Positions 50,189 to 63,079 of a DNA stretch of 64,000 nt are shown piece after piece. The DNA comes from Bombyx mori. Its lineage: Eukaryota > Arthropoda > Insecta > Lepidoptera > Bombycidae. The stretch is taken from the NCBI RefSeq assembly GCF_030269925.1, contig NC_085108.1, forward strand, positions 1,984,001 to 2,048,000, read 5' to 3'. The translations under genes and the position numbers were made by a program. Numbering within the stretch: position 1 is the stretch's first letter; every line of letters begins with the position of its first letter. The notes under the pieces were generated by a model. That model saw only the letters and a program-made list of their open reading frames with translations. It had not been told where the DNA came from and searched no databases.

Positions 50189-53100
50189 CTACTCCACCAC
50201 CCTACGCGGTCGACCCCGGCGGCGCTTGGGAATCACAGGCTCGGGACATACATCCTCCCTCGCATGATAAGGTCGCAAATCCGAGACATGATACTTACCA
50301 AAAACTTCGCCCGACGACTCGTATGCTAGAAGGTAGGAAGTAGGACTCACCTTTTTTGAAATCACATATGGCCCATCCCGCTTAGGATTAAACTTCGACG
50401 TAATACCCTTACTAGCATTACTAAGTACGTGGGTCTTCATCAATACGAGATCCCCTTCTGCAAACTGGTAAGGTTCAGAGCGCCTTAGATCAGCGCGCGT
50501 CTTTTGAATATCTTGATGATGTTCAATATTCTCCTTAGCGGTCGAGATGGTCTCGGCAAGCTTGGACAAGTATGGGCTTATCTGGGGGACAAAGTTCTCG
50601 GACTCTACGACGGCGCGAAGATCAAGCTGAGCGGATATTGGAGATCGGAGCTCACGACCAAAGGTAAGATAAGCTGGCGTTTGCTCGGTTGACGTGCAGA
50701 CGGAACTATTAAAAGCGAATCGGACGAACGACAGTACCTCAGGCCACTGCTGGTGACGGCCTTTAAGCAATATGGCAAGGTGAGCCTTTAAGTCCCGATT
50801 CTTCCGCTCAACCGGATTGGCTTCGGGATGATAAAGAGGAATGAGATTTTGTTTTACCCCTAAAAAAAACATAGCCTTTTGCATGACATCGGCCACATAT
50901 TGAACTCCGTTGTCGGAAATCATCCGGCGAGGCACTCCGAATCTCATAAAGACTTCATTAACGAGGGTTTTTTGCACATACCTCGGCAGTGGCATCAATG
51001 AGAGCGAACAGCTCAACCCACTTACTGGCGGTGTCTTCGACTATCAGGATCCACCTCTCACCGCAGGGTCCTTTGGGTAAAGGCCCGAAAAGGTCCACTG
51101 CAATAACTTCAAACCGCTGAGCTGGAACTGGAGTCTGGAGTAGTCCCGCTGGCTTAAAGTTAGACGGCTTGTACCGCTGGCACTCTATACACGTTTTCAA
51201 ATACTCAGTAACATAGCGTCTCAAACCTGGAAAATAGAATCGTTGGGAGATACGATGAATGGTCCTTTGAATCCCCCCGTGAGCGGCTGTGGGCGAGTCA
51301 TGACACTCGAACATGACCTTGCCACGCAAGCTCTCTGGTACGACTAGCTGAGGTTCCTCGGACTCAGAATCTTCGGCGTAGCGGTATAGAACGCCTTGAG
51401 TTAGGAGATAGCCTCGTTCAGACCATCTATTAACAGATAATTCATCGGTCCCTTCCAAATCAATGATGATCTTGGAAATTTCCGGATCAGCCATCTGAGC
51501 GTCCCAGGTCGAAGCGGCATCCCAGTGGGGCACGTCGACGATAACGGGACAGATTCCACAGTCCGGTGGCGAGTTGAGCTCGGTCACTGGGCGGCTAAGC
51601 GTGTCGGCTATCACATTAACTTTTCCTGGGGTGTACTCAATTTGCAAATCGTAAGCTTGAAGCTTCATAGCCCAGCGAACTAACCTGCTGCTCGGTGACT
51701 TTACTGAAAACAACCATTTCAGGGGCTGATGGTCACTACGAACGTGCACCAGATGTCCATCGATGTAGCCTCGGAATCGCTCCACAGCCCAGACGACAGC
51801 GAGCGCCTCCCGTTCGGTCGTCGAATAGTTGCGCTCCGCCGATGTCAGAAGACGACTGGCGTACTCAATGGGACGCTCATCATTGGATGACTCCCCCTGG
51901 AGCAAACATGCACCTAGAGCATAATCACTCGCGTCAGTCCTAAGGATGAAAGGCTTAGTATAGTCTGCCTGTACCAAAATCGGAGATGTCGTCAGTAGCC
52001 TCTTAAGAGATTTGAAGGCATCATCCTGCTCCAGGCCCCAAATCCAAAGCTGACTCTTTTTGGTCAATCGTGTGAGTGGTTCGGCTATCTTCGCAAAGTT
52101 CGGGATGAACTTACGAAACCACGAGCACGTCTGGAGAAAAGTACGAAGTTGTCGAAGACATGTAGGTTCCTTCATATCCAACACAGCGCTTACCTTGTCC
52201 CTGTCCGGAGATATACCTGACCTCGAGATCACGTGACCAAGGTATTTGACTTGCTCCCGGGCAAAAGCGCATTTGTCCCTATTGGCTCGCAGCTTGAACA
52301 CGCGGAGCCGGTCAAACACCGCACGGAGATCTGAAAAATGCTTATCAATATTTTCTGATATTACTAAAATATCGTCGAGATACGCCAGGATAGCTACCTC
52401 CTGGAGAGAAGAGCCCGATCGAAACCGATCAATCAGTCTCTGAAAGGTTGCCGGTGCGTTCTTCAAGCCGAAAGGCATACGCTTAAAACGAAAGGTACCA
52501 AAGGGTGTACTAAAAGCAGTTTTGTCTCTGTCCAGGGTTTGAACCTGCCAGTACCCGCTCCGAAGGTCCAACGAGCTCATAACGCAACCTCCATTGGTAG
52601 ACTGAAGAAGTTCATCAATTCGAGGCATGGGATAGGAATCGGTCTTGGTGACCGCATTCAGTTTCCTATAATCAACACAAAACCTATACGTACCGTTAGG
52701 TTTCGGCACCAAGACACACGGCGCGGACCACGCAGACTCACATTCCTCGATCACGTCCTCTGCTAGCATCTTGTCGAGCTCGGCGCGCATGACCTCTTTC
52801 CTCGCCGGCGTGACACGATACGGAGGTACAGCGATAGGAGGGTGGTCGCCGGTGTCGATCCGATGCTCTGAAAAAGGAGTCGGCTCACCGACTTCCTCGA
52901 AAACATCAGTATATTCACCCAGTAAATCCACCAGACGCCCCTTTTCAGACTCCGATAAGAATTTGCCTTCATCCTCGCGCAACAAGTTTATAGAAGCGCA
53001 ACTTATGGGGTCACGTGAATTTTCACATGACAAAGGGTGAATGTCCCGGGGCTGATCAGCCGAGCGCCAAGTCATAGAAGAGAAATCAATTATTAATCGT

Positions 53101-54614
53101 GCCTTCAAAATAAAATCTATTCCTAACAAGGTTTCATTATTCTGAGAATCGGGGAATATAATAAACTCAATAGGTATACATACTGAACTTAATTCAACGT
53201 CTGCATGTGTTAATAATATCTTAGTGTTCCGAGTGGTACCATCTGCGAGTCTCACCGACATATTTTCAGTGCGAAACTTCATACCTAAACGTTGAAAAAG
53301 CGCGTAGAGTGTGTAACCCGCGATACTACGCCGTGCGGCGGTATCTAACAAAGCAGTCCCATTATAACCCTGTATACCTATATGCAATATAGGTCGACTT
53401 ACAGAATGTTTATCATTACAATGTGAATCTGAGAAAGTGTTTACATTTACAGAATAGAATACATTGTCCTTAACGTGCGAGTTTCTATTAATAACATTAC
53501 TCTGAATATTGCTAGGAATATTGTTACATTTTGGACAGTTACTTTTAATAAAACCTTTTTCACCACAACCATAACAAGATACAGATTTGTTTTCACTAAT
53601 TTTGTTACAAGAATCACGGACATGTCCACGCGATTTGCAATACACACAAAATAGCTTTTTAACCAATGTTTCGCTTTTTACACTACGCGGGGATGGGGAC
53701 GGTTGAGGTAGCGACGACGGTGCAACAGCAACGGAGGAGCGCACTAGCGCAGCGGCGGCGCCGGCAGGTCTCGGCGATCTCACACTTGTCACGTCAGGCG
53801 CGGAGCTGCGTTCGCCGAACACCGTAGGTAACGACTTGTGTGGCTGCGGCGGAATGTTGGGGGCAGCCGTGCACTCCACAAGTGACTCCTCCACCATGCG
53901 CGACTTCTCTATGAGTGTTTCTATGTCGCTCACACCATCTCTCGGTAGTCTTTTCCTTATCCGTTTATGAAGTAGACCATAGATTATGTCTAACCTGGCT
54001 TCCTCTGGTAGCTGGTACGGCAATCTGGACAGCATAGCACGTATCCTCACTATGAAACTGTCAGCAAGCTCATCACCTTGCTCAGACGAAAACACGTCAC
54101 GAAAAACTTTATGTGCAGGGCGTGGCACACCATACATAGCTCGTAACCTTTTGAGAGCGTCGGGCCACGAGGACACTTCGTTCCGGACCCCTCTCCACCA
54201 TATGGCTGCTTCGCCTTCCATGAGCATTGGTAGTCCACGCAATGCGATATCGTCGGAGACGCACGCACACTCCTTGTACACCTCCACAGAGTCGATAAAC
54301 GCTTCAACGGCCTCCGGATCGCGAGCGACGCCATCAAAACGCGCGGTGCATTTAGCCATGTTACTTGTTGGCGTCGGGGACGGTGACACTATCGGGGTGG
54401 TGAACTTCGATCCACTTCCCAAACCATGCGATGCCCACAGGGACTCGACGAGTTGTCGGTTCGCCTCGGCCTGCGACTTTGAGAAGGCGGCCAGGAGCGA
54501 GGACAGCTGATCCCCGGACATGAGCACTGGTGCTGGCGAGGGCACTGCGTCCACCTTTTCATCACCAGAATCACTATTGTCATCCGTCTGTTGGCGTATT
54601 TTTCGCGGCGGCAT
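50189..54614 (-). pseudogene. Gag-pol polyprotein of the Gypsy element, one frameshift in integrase
   Basis: Frame 1 runs from the ATG at 54,614 for 1,218 codons; frame 2 continues to 50,189. Gag-like region about residues 80-260, then two zinc-knuckle motifs (CKSRGHVRDSC and CYGCGEKGFIKSNCPKC, about 320-365). Protease LLDTAARRSIAG is near 420. Reverse transcriptase has YRFCVDYRKLNAVTK and the catalytic YLDD near 745. RNase H has LRTDASDYALGACLL near 895. The integrase zinc domain (H-H-C-C, near 1110-1150) and first catalytic Asp (VIAVDLFGPLP) follow. The frame is lost in a run of six A on the coding strand (50,968-50,973), between the first and second catalytic Asp. The second (MISDNGVQYVADV) and the remainder read in the other frame. 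Confidence 0.88.
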
Positions 54615-54689
54615 TTTTCAGGTACTTCTCGAAATTTCTAGTGGGTAAGTATTTATGTACGTCGACTTAAATACGATGACGGCCCCACG

Positions 54690-54700
54690 TTGGGCGCCAA
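54690..54700 (-). other. Primer-binding site of the Gypsy element
   Basis: TGGCGCCCAAC on the minus strand, 5-6 bases inside the 5' LTR. The pattern resembles a tRNA-Lys primer site. Confidence 0.6.
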
Positions 54701-54705
54701 TTTAA

Positions 54706-54943
54706 TGTTAATCATTTATTTAATCGTTACAACTTAAGGTACAACAAGGTATAACAAGATAGTTTTAAATTAATAATTTTGTGCAGCGACCGGCGCATGC
54801 GCGTTATTCAAATTTTTCGAAACTCACTGACTGCATTTTTACGAATCTTGCGCAGGTGTCGGTCGCGCGGCGTTGGTCAACACTTTAGGGTTCCGCTTAG
54901 CGTGCGAGGATCTTTTTATTATATTTCAGTTCCGCACGTTACA
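54706..54943 (-). repeat. 5' LTR
   Basis: 238 bp copy of 49,883-50,120; promoter end of the element. Confidence 0.9.
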
Positions 54944-54963
54944 ATTTAAATTTTTATAAATAA

Positions 54964-55284
54964 TTGTATGTTGAACGGACAAACGATCCGAATTTTTATA
55001 TAGTGACTACATATACAAAATAAATGTACATCTAGACACACTTGGTGTAGGTCCTCGCCAAGTCAGTCAGCTGGTCGACTTAAGGCGAGACGCTTGCGCT
55101 TTTTGAATGACTTTGGCTAACAACAGTGATTATAAAATACTTATAAGTTTGTAATAGTATATACTGTCGCTTCATGTTATCGTTTCTCATATCTCCACTC
55201 TTTTCTCCTTCTTTGTGTTTGTGCTTTCTTTTGACAATAAACTGATAGTACTTTAAACTGTGCGGGTGGTTTAATTTTACAACA
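54964..55284 (+). mobile_element. LTR remnant (uninterrupted copy)
   Basis: Same LTR as 15,743-16,629 without the LINE insertion; single GGTCCTCGCC at about 55,050. Followed by TTGGTGACC and a gag start. Confidence 0.55.
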
Positions 55285-55289
55285 CTTTA

Positions 55290-55658
55290 TTGGTGACCTC
55301 TCATACAGAACGCAATATGAGTGTGGAAAAAACAATTGCAATTGGCAGTAGTGACCTTGGTCGTGTGGGTGTAAGGGTACCACCGTTCTACCCGGATAAA
55401 CCTGCGCTGTGGTTTGCACAGCTGGAGAGCCAGTTCCTGTTGTCGAGTATCACCGCTGACTCGACAAAATTCCACTATACCTGCAGCCAGTTGGATGAAA
55501 CCTACGCCTCGACAGTGGAGGGTATCATCCCCAATCCTCCAGCCAGTAGGAAGTACGAGCGACTAAAGTCAGAGTTGATTAACCGTGTTTCCAAGTCCCG
55601 TGAAAAGAAAGTCCAACAACTCCTGCATCACGAGGAACTCGTTGTGTCTCAAAAGTGA
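55290..55658 (+). pseudogene. LTR-element gag N-terminal fragment (X')
   Basis: Copy of 16,632-17,000 with a few substitutions (for example PPFYPDKPALWFAQ). Truncated at the same point. Confidence 0.75.
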
Positions 55659-55828
55659 GAGAGATTCAGTTCAGATATGACAATTCGGGGAGACTGAAGA
55701 ATTCGTGATTGCTTTCAAATCGAAGAGACTACATCAAATTTCAAGCTGCTGCCATATTCATAAAGTAAAGATTTAGAGATTTTACTTTAAAACGTTACAA
55801 TATTGGTTTACAATTCAAGATTTTAGAA

Positions 55829-56455
55829 GGATTACTGGTGGCCCGGAGGCCTTTCCAGTTTCACTAGGACAGGTGGGCGAGCAAGGGCTCAGCCAGAAGT
55901 GATAAGATTTGCTAACAGCTATCCGAGCGCCTCCGAAGGCCTATCGGCTCAAGAGCAGCTGTTTCGCGAATGAATCGCGACATGCTGAGAAGATCAGCGA
56001 GAAAATCAGCGGGCTGATATTTAGGTTAGGTTGCATGTCGAACTCTTTGCCAAGTTTGACGATTAAGGTTACCGGGGTCCTTAAGCCTAAGAGTAACTAC
56101 TAGGTTAAGAGTAACTAGGCTGGCCGGGTCGACGGTGACCGAGGTATGTGCGCAGATTGAGTGCTGGACGTGTACTGGTTTTGCAATGTATCGGCCAGCA
56201 GTTCTGCTTGTTGGTCGTTATTGTAAGCCGTGAGTCGGCCTGAGGGGCCTACGAGGGGAGGCATAGTTACTACCGTATCCGATTTGAGAGTACGAGCAAA
56301 GCCATAGTAAGACCGTTGTGAGGACATGAGTCCTTCTAAGATATTAGACGAACGGACATATTGGACTTCGACGATGCGAGATTTTACGTCCTATTGTAGA
56401 GCACCAATTGGAATACGATTCTCCTCGGTAGGATACCTATTGTAGGCATGGATCG
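55829..56455 (-). mobile_element. Jockey-clade LINE fragment, internally deleted (X')
   Basis: Copy of 17,169-17,790. Confidence 0.75.
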
Positions 56456-56666
56456 AGGCGTTTTTGCGACAAAAAGCCAAGCTAACTTATGCAATGCAGG
56501 TGCAGGCAATGGACTGGCACGATACAAAAATAATCGGTGGAAAGTCATAACATCAGAGTGGATAGAGCCAAAAAGAAAAAGAATAGCAGGCAGACCGAAG
56601 AAAAGGTGGGCTGACGACATAACAGATATTGCAGGCAATGAGTGGCTGATTATTTGCAATAAATAG
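56448..56666 (+). pseudogene. LINE reverse transcriptase C-terminal fragment (X')
   Basis: Copy of 17,785-18,003; reads RKRIAGRPKKRWADDITDIA. Confidence 0.6.
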
Positions 56667-56914
56667 GGACAAATAGAAAAAAAACAAAGAGTTCGTATCC
56701 CAAAAAACGAACTATCTTAGATTAAAAGAAAAACTATTATATTTATATAAATACTAACAAATGAAAACCAACATTTACATCTTGCAATATAGCATTTACT
56801 ATGTTGTTTACAGTAAAATGAAGAATATAGGCTTTTTATTTTATATTTATTTTTATTTATTTACTAGACTTCATGTAAAACTTACATTGGCGGACTTAAT
56901 GCCTAAGGTATTCT

Positions 56915-57187
56915 CTACCAGTTAACCAAAGGTAGGTAGTGCAGAGTAAATAGTAGTATATCTGAGTTCATGAGCCCCCTTTTTCGCACACATATGGTGA
57001 AGACTTCCTTGAGGGTTTTGGTCGATGGGCTGAGCAGGACCATATCGTCTGCATAACTAATGTTGTTTATAAAAACATCCTTAATCGAACAACCGGCTCT
57101 GCTGAGCTCAGGGACTAGGTCATCGACATAAAAGGTGAAGAGGTTCGGTGATGTTAGCCCACTCCTAACACCACATTGCAGCAACAT
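56915..57187 (-). pseudogene. Reverse transcriptase palm fragment (X')
   Basis: Copy of 18,253-18,525 with Thr for Lys in RSGLTSPNLFTFYVDD; YADD retained. Confidence 0.7.
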
Positions 57188-57611
57188 ATCCTATAGCGTC
57201 TCCGACCATCCCACCACATTAACCTGATTCCCGTATCAATACTGGTTGATTGGAGTCGGTATAGTTGGTAGTGACATAAGTTCGACTGGGTAAAATACTG
57301 GTGGTAGAATCTCTGCGAATCCGTATGAGAACTATCATCTCCCTGCCTATGTCAGCCATGAAACATTAACGCAATGCGATTTGAAGAGCGAGGCAGCCAA
57401 TGTATTTACAAAACTGAGATTTGGAACTCATGTCTCAAGATGGGTAAGGCGGGAGCTACGTTGTTGATGTCTATGTGCTCCCGTATACACATTACATCAG
57501 GAGGATCGCGTCCACTTGATTAAGGAATTAGAAAACCTAACATGTATTGAGGAAAATAGTTCGCACGTTCAAATAAAATACAATTTTGTCACTAAACAGA
57601 CAATGAGGATG

Positions 57612-57835
57612 TTTGAATTCGGAACGAAAAAGGTGTCAACGAGCGACGTCCGCTATGACGCCTTACCCCTTTTTCCATTTCCAGCCGTCAAGGGCGATAC
57701 ATCTGTTTCTAATTTCTTATAGTCATTAATTTTAAATTCTTTATTTTGTCACTTATAGATAAATAAAAATATCAAACTAATAATACAGTCCACTCTTATT
57801 CACTACAACGCAACATATGGTCCTTCGAGCCCGAT
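57612..57835. mobile_element. ~224 bp insertion shared with X1
   Basis: Copy of 18,930-19,153. Confidence 0.35.
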
Positions 57836-57890
57836 TATTACTGAATGTAGGTTTTATTGATTTTTTCACTAATATTCAGCTCAATGAGCC

Positions 57891-58482
57891 TCAACATCTT
57901 TGTCCGCATCCGCATCGTCCGCAGTCACGGCAGCCTCCACAGCAGCATTCACTTCTTCCACAACCTCCACAGCCGCATCCGCATCCACCGCAGCCTCTAC
58001 AACAGCATCCACATCCTCCACAACCTCCACAACCGCATCCCCATCATCCATAACCACTACCGCGGCATCCGCATGGTCTACAGCATCCACAGCCGCCTCC
58101 GCTGCCACATCCGCATCCGCCGCAGCTTTGGGTGATACCGACGCAACTGTTTCCGCAGACGTAGTCGATTCAACCACAACCTGAGCTGCACATGTCGCCA
58201 CAGATAACAGCAATACCAAGGAACGGCACTTCACCGTAGGCACAAACTTCACCATTGTACCGATTCTCGGTATATATACCAGTAGGAGCAGTCGGTTGGA
58301 AACACACGGAAACAGTCACAACCTCTACAGTCGCAGCCACAACCGATGCTCAAAATGGACTATGAACAAAATATAAAACAATTACATATTTTTAAGTAAT
58401 CATTTTAAATCCATTTAAATCAATTTAAAATTAAAAGACTTACCCGGACCACGAGGGCGGTGTCGCAGACGAAGAGAATGAG
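57891..58482 (-). pseudogene. Dead HcB gene (module X')
   Basis: Exon remnants complement(57891..58359) and complement(58444..about 58482). Same start deletion between AACTCATTCT repeats, same frameshift and same TGA before IDY as the X1 copy. The last exon 1 codon is CGG instead of CAG, weakening the donor further. Confidence 0.85.
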
Positions 58483-58832
58483 TTGACTCTGAACTGTATC
58501 AGCTTTTATACCGAGCAGTTTCCTTGAAAATCCGCTTGGTTCATATCTAAATAGCATAAAAACGTGACTTTGGAGATATTATGCAGTTTTCGTCCTTCGG
58601 GCGATCTAATAAGGAAACAATTACGAACACCTGTTTGATTAAAAACCAAACTGTAATTGTTTCTCAATAGTCTCATTATAATCTTAGTTGAGAAGGCCTA
58701 GTTGTTTATTCTTTGTTTATTTTATTTTGTTTTTTATATGTACCTGTTATAATTTAATTTTGATATTGATGTGTATGTAATTTGATGGATTATTGCTATC
58801 TGATAAATAAATTAATTGAATTGTTTCTTATC

Positions 58833-60010
58833 GGTTTTGTAGAGTGTCACCTTGTTCCGAAGAGACATTTTACTCCGCTTACAGATCATAGGATAAAGAC
58901 GGCCGAGAACCAAACACTTAACACATCGGGGGCGCGCAGTTGGCAGTTATGGCCCTGACTAGGAGTGCCTTTTTTATGAGGGACTTCGACGGCGATACCG
59001 GAGAGCCTGCAGACGGTCCGTATGTTAAAAATTTGCTTACCCTCGGGGGTAGGCTGGAGAGCGACTAGAACCATATTATATGGCTCCCTACCACGGCCGG
59101 TGTGCATGCGGTGCACGGAATTTACTGGTAGACCTTGTTCTAGCAGGTCAGCCATGACGAGCTCGGCATCTAGCTCCTTCGGGATTCCGCGTATGACAAC
59201 GCGGAGTTCGCGCTCCTCCTGGAGCGTATAAGTGTGGAAACTTACTTTAGTGTGGAAACTTATACGCTCCTCGCGGAGGTAACTTGAAAAGAGCCTTATG
59301 GTCGTCCGGTGTCGTTACTTTTATTTGAATCCCGTTGGCGAGATTACGGACGCTGACAAAATTGATATTTTTGGCCTTAAGGGCCAGGGAAATTCGGTCC
59401 CAAGCTGCCTTCTCTTGAAGGATAATCGGGGGAGGGGTCTGAGTTTTATTTTGTACCACCAGACGCGGTGACGGTGTGGCGCGGGCAGGGGGAGCGACGG
59501 GGGTCCGAGGCCGGAGGCGCAACGCGTTTGCGCCTTTACTTACTTTAACGGCTGCAGGAGCTCGAGACTCCGCGGCGTGTTTCTTACCCTTTTGTACGAG
59601 GTGAATCCGTCCGTCAATGAGACAGGGGCAATGTCGACCTCCATATCTGTGTCAGAATCGGAGGACAAGGAGGCAGGCGCGGACGACATGTGGGTGGGTG
59701 CAGGTAGTTCAGAAGTCGCGGGAGCGGCGGGCGTGACGGAGGCCGCGGACGATCGCACGGAAGAAACGGGGGCCGCGGCGGTTTTACGCGCCAGTACAGG
59801 CGACGCCGGAGCGGAGGGCACGACCGAACCCGCCGTGTACGACGCGGGAGCTTTGCATTCGGGTACCGAGGACACGGAAGCGGCGAGCGCGACGAAATCC
59901 GCGAGAGAGTTTGCGGCGTGTTCAGCTTTGAAGGCCAGTAATTCCGTGGTTAGTTTCCGGTGTCGTAGGCGGAGAAATTCTCTAAATAGAGCTTTAGTCG
60001 ACTCCCGTGC
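58833..60010 (-). mobile_element. Jockey-clade LINE ORF1 copy with internal deletion (X')
   Basis: Sister of 20,166-22,440 without the TIR element. Runs from the ORF2 scrap (GGTGACACTCTACAAAAC on the minus strand) through the ORF1/ORF2 deletion junction near 58,915 to the ORF1 start region (FREFLRLRHRKLTTELLAFK). Confidence 0.75.
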
Positions 60011-60590
60011 GGACTCACAAGACGTCCTACCAACAGTAATTATGCAACTTATTCCTTCATCGTGGAAATCGATCCTGAACATTAGTTAAGTACGGATTTC
60101 ATCAGAAAAATTGGCACTTGCCTGCAGCATTCAAACACCCTTGCCTCGCTACATACAAATACACCGGGCGTCTATATAAGTGCCCAGGGCGGTAAATTTT
60201 TTAGGGCGGAAAATTTTTGAAGTTAGAAAAAAAACAAATATTTGTTTATGTTTTTGGAATATAATAACATCTTTTAGGGACCACAAATGTCCCCATAGCA
60301 ACTATTAATATGTATGTGTGAGCAATAATTATATTGCAGTAATGCTACGTCAGTCTCGGGACTGTCGGGGCTGTCGATAGCACGTTAGGTTGTAATCCCA
60401 ATATACTTTAGTCACTTAACTGAACACGTGTCCTATTAATCCTTGCCCTATATAGAGACTCAGCAATCTAATGAAGTTTCTGCAATAAATTACATATTTT
60501 AATTTTGAAAAATAAAATATGTTGTAAACTGTAAGCTTAAGTAAAATTCCAGTAATGGGGTGGATCTTTTTCCGGTGCCCAGGAGCGGCA
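60011..60590. other. BMC1-related piece and spacer (X')
   Basis: Close copy of 22.44-22.96 kb with a short local duplication (GGGCGGTAAATTTTTTAGGG at 60,187). No gene. Confidence 0.4.
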
Positions 60591-60619
60591 TTCAGTTTAA
60601 ATCCGACCCTGAGTGTCTG

Positions 60620-60793
60620 GGAGGCTACAACTGCGGATGCGGAGCTGCTTGCAATAGTTATGGGGGCTAGGTCGGTAATGTTGGTGGAGTCGGTGAGATG
60701 CCCGTGTCTGTTGTTACCGCTTTCGATGCTTGATTGTCCAAAATCGATCCTACCGGTAGCTGCAGCTGCGGATATAGATGTCGTGGCTACTGA
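60620..60793 (+). pseudogene. Dead class A gene, exon 2, with extra deletions (X')
   Basis: Copy of 23,028-23,267 that lost 3 bp after GGGGGCTAGG and 63 bp between two ATCG-bounded points (AAAATCGATCCTACC). The deleted part is the most conserved part of the central domain ([17 protein letters not shown]). Ends CGYRCRGY, TGA at 60,791-60,793. Confidence 0.8.
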
Positions 60794-60829
60794 GAAGAAA
60801 GTTGAAAGCAAAGGTCTTTGTGCAAAACA

Positions 60830-62030
60830 ATATCGAAATTGGGCTTTCAATAAAAATGAGTTAATAATTCATCGTAAAGCATCTATTAACAAAGTTTCGC
60901 TTAACTATCTGGCAATAACATCGGTACTTGTAAATAAATGATATTAGCATAATAATTAAATTTTTACTATTTTTCTTTTTTGAGGGCAATTTGAACCCTT
61001 GTACATTTGTGACCGGTAGCGTAAGTACTGAAAGGTGCACCGGTGTCGTCCGATATAAAAGTATGCTGTATAAATATTTCGATTGTATAGACTGCAAAAC
61101 TGTGACACTGTGGATGAACGCACTGGATCTAAGTAGCAGGGATGAAGTATAATTCAGCAGTCAGCAGATTATGAAATCATTTCAAGCAAGTCCTCAAAGT
61201 ATTTTCCATGGAACATAGGATACAAAAGACAGTGGAACTAAGATATCTTCATATACCCAGAGACTCAGAGTTCTAATGCAGCAGATGGGAAGATACTAGT
61301 TCATTTTAAGTGGTTAATAGCACAAATTAATTTTAACCCAATATTTTTAATACTGGTTTCATAACCTTAAGACCGGAATCGTCTAGTATTGTAACGCAGA
61401 AGTCAGTAGAGTTATCCACCCATACAGGTGATCTGCACGTGTCGCTACCACTAAAATGAGGGATAAAACTAGGCCAAGCTTTGCGCAGTATTTGGAAGAT
61501 AAAATTACATTGAGAAGATCACGAATGAATCGAAGCCCTGAGGCTGAAGTCTGTATTAGGAAATTACTAGACTATTCAACTAGCCACACTTATTGGCTTC
61601 ACTCACCACAGCCACCTCGAGTCGAGTTGTTGTGATTTATAAGTACTATAAGTACGTAAACATTGTACTGTTTGGGAATAGATAAAATTTAATTGTTATG
61701 GAATGATGCCTGTTCTTGTGCATTAAATTGGAATACATCAATTATGCCAGGGGCATACGACCAAGCTACTATCTGTATTGAACAAATAAATTAAATCTAA
61801 TAATCTATCCTGACATATTTTAACCATTCAGTTTTTTAAACTATTAGTTTTTCTGAAAAAGATTGTAAGCTCCTATCGCCTAATTAGTTATATTTGATAT
61901 CAGATGTGATCGTGATTCTTCAATATATTTGCCGGCTAAGTTTTATCCAACCGAAAAACATACTGGAATGTCTCATGGTTAAGTAACAACCCCCGTCCAT
62001 TTTAGCCTTGACAAGTAACACATGGCTATT
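60830..62030. other. Spacer between dead class A gene and HcB VII
   Basis: Near-identical to 23.3-24.5 kb. No gene. Confidence 0.5.
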
Positions 62031-62035
62031 TAAAG

Positions 62036-62425
62036 GGTGGGGCAGCCATCTATACTAATATATAAATCTACAGTGGTTTTTACGGAAGTTCCGTTATAAC
62101 TACTGAACCATGCATCCGATTGACTTGAAACTTGGTATTCATGTAGAAAATACATGTACTTAATGGATAGGCTAATATTTATATGAGTGTTGGGTTCCCT
62201 ACACCAGTTCCGGGGGCGTTAATGATGAGAATCTTTGTGGGGGTGACATATTATAATGTTAATTTTAAATGCCCAGCAAAGCGGACGGGTACACCTAGTT
62301 GTACTATAAAACTAAGATTGGGAACCTTTATCTCAAGACGGGTAGGGCGGTATTTACGTTGTTGATGTCTATGGGCTCCAGTCAACACATAACATCAGGT
62401 GGGCCTCGTCCACCCAATTAAAAGA
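62036..62425 (+). repeat. BMC1-like 3' end with nested repeat downstream of HcB VII
   Basis: As at 24,509-24,893 but keeps GGGCCTCGTCCACCCAATTA, which the pair II copy has lost in part. Confidence 0.6.
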
Positions 62426-62601
62426 ATAAGCAATTAACACGTATTCAGGAACATTTCACACATTACAATAAAATACGATTGTGGTACTGAAAAGACAATG
62501 AGGATAATTACTGAATGTGGGTTTTATTAATTTTTTCAATAATACATAACTCAATGAGCTTTTTAATAGACGCCACAACATGAACGTCCGCAACTGCATC
62601 C

Positions 62602-63079
62602 TTAGCAGCAACCGCAGCCTCCACAGCCGCATCCGCAGCCTCCACAGCCGCATCCGCACCCACCGCAGCTTCGGGTGATACCGACGCAACCGTTTCCGCA
62701 TCCGTAGTCGATACAACCACAACCCGAGCTGCACATGTTGCCACAGACATCAGCGGTACCAAGGAAAGGCACTTCACCGCAGACACAGACATCACCCTTG
62801 TACCTGTTCTCGGAACATATACTTAGACCAGTAGGAGCAGCCGAATTGGAACATACACGGAAATTTTCACAACATCCACAGCCACAACCTCCACAACCGC
62901 AGCCACAACCTCTACAGCCGCAGCCACAACCGATGCCCAAAACGGACTATGAACAAATGAAAAAATTAAATATTTTTAAGTAATCATTTTAAGTCCTTTT
63001 AATTCAATTTAAAAATTAAAAGACTTACCTGAGCCACGAGGGCGACGGCGCAGACGAAGAGAATGAGTTTAGCGGCCAT
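62602..63079 (-). CDS. HcB: High-cysteine chorion protein HcB (pair VII)
   Basis: CDS complement(62602..62946, 63029..63079), 131 residues, apparently the same protein as HcB II ([47 protein letters not shown]). X-type. TAA stop, intact donor and acceptor. Confidence 0.93.

Larger units (their letters stand above)
49883..54943 (-). mobile_element. Complete Ty3/Gypsy-type LTR retrotransposon
   Basis: 5,061 bp with 238 bp LTRs at both ends, TG...CA bounded and identical by eye. On the minus strand the order is 5' LTR, primer site, gag-pol, polypurine tract, 3' LTR. The order protease, reverse transcriptase, RNase H, integrase is that of Ty3/Gypsy. There is no envelope gene. It inserted beside an older LTR remnant downstream of HcA VI. 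The matching position after HcA I (about 15,730) is empty. TTTAA precedes the left LTR and occurs one base after the right LTR, so the target duplication is imperfect or my boundary is off by one. Confidence 0.92.

Noticed and set aside
50504..50692. Small plus-strand frames across the Gypsy element
   Set aside because: Antisense shadows of gag-pol; no motifs.
50968..50973. Programmed frameshift in the Gypsy polyprotein
   Set aside because: Programmed shifts lie between gag and pol. This one is inside integrase between catalytic residues, in a homopolymer, so a mutation or sequencing error is likelier.
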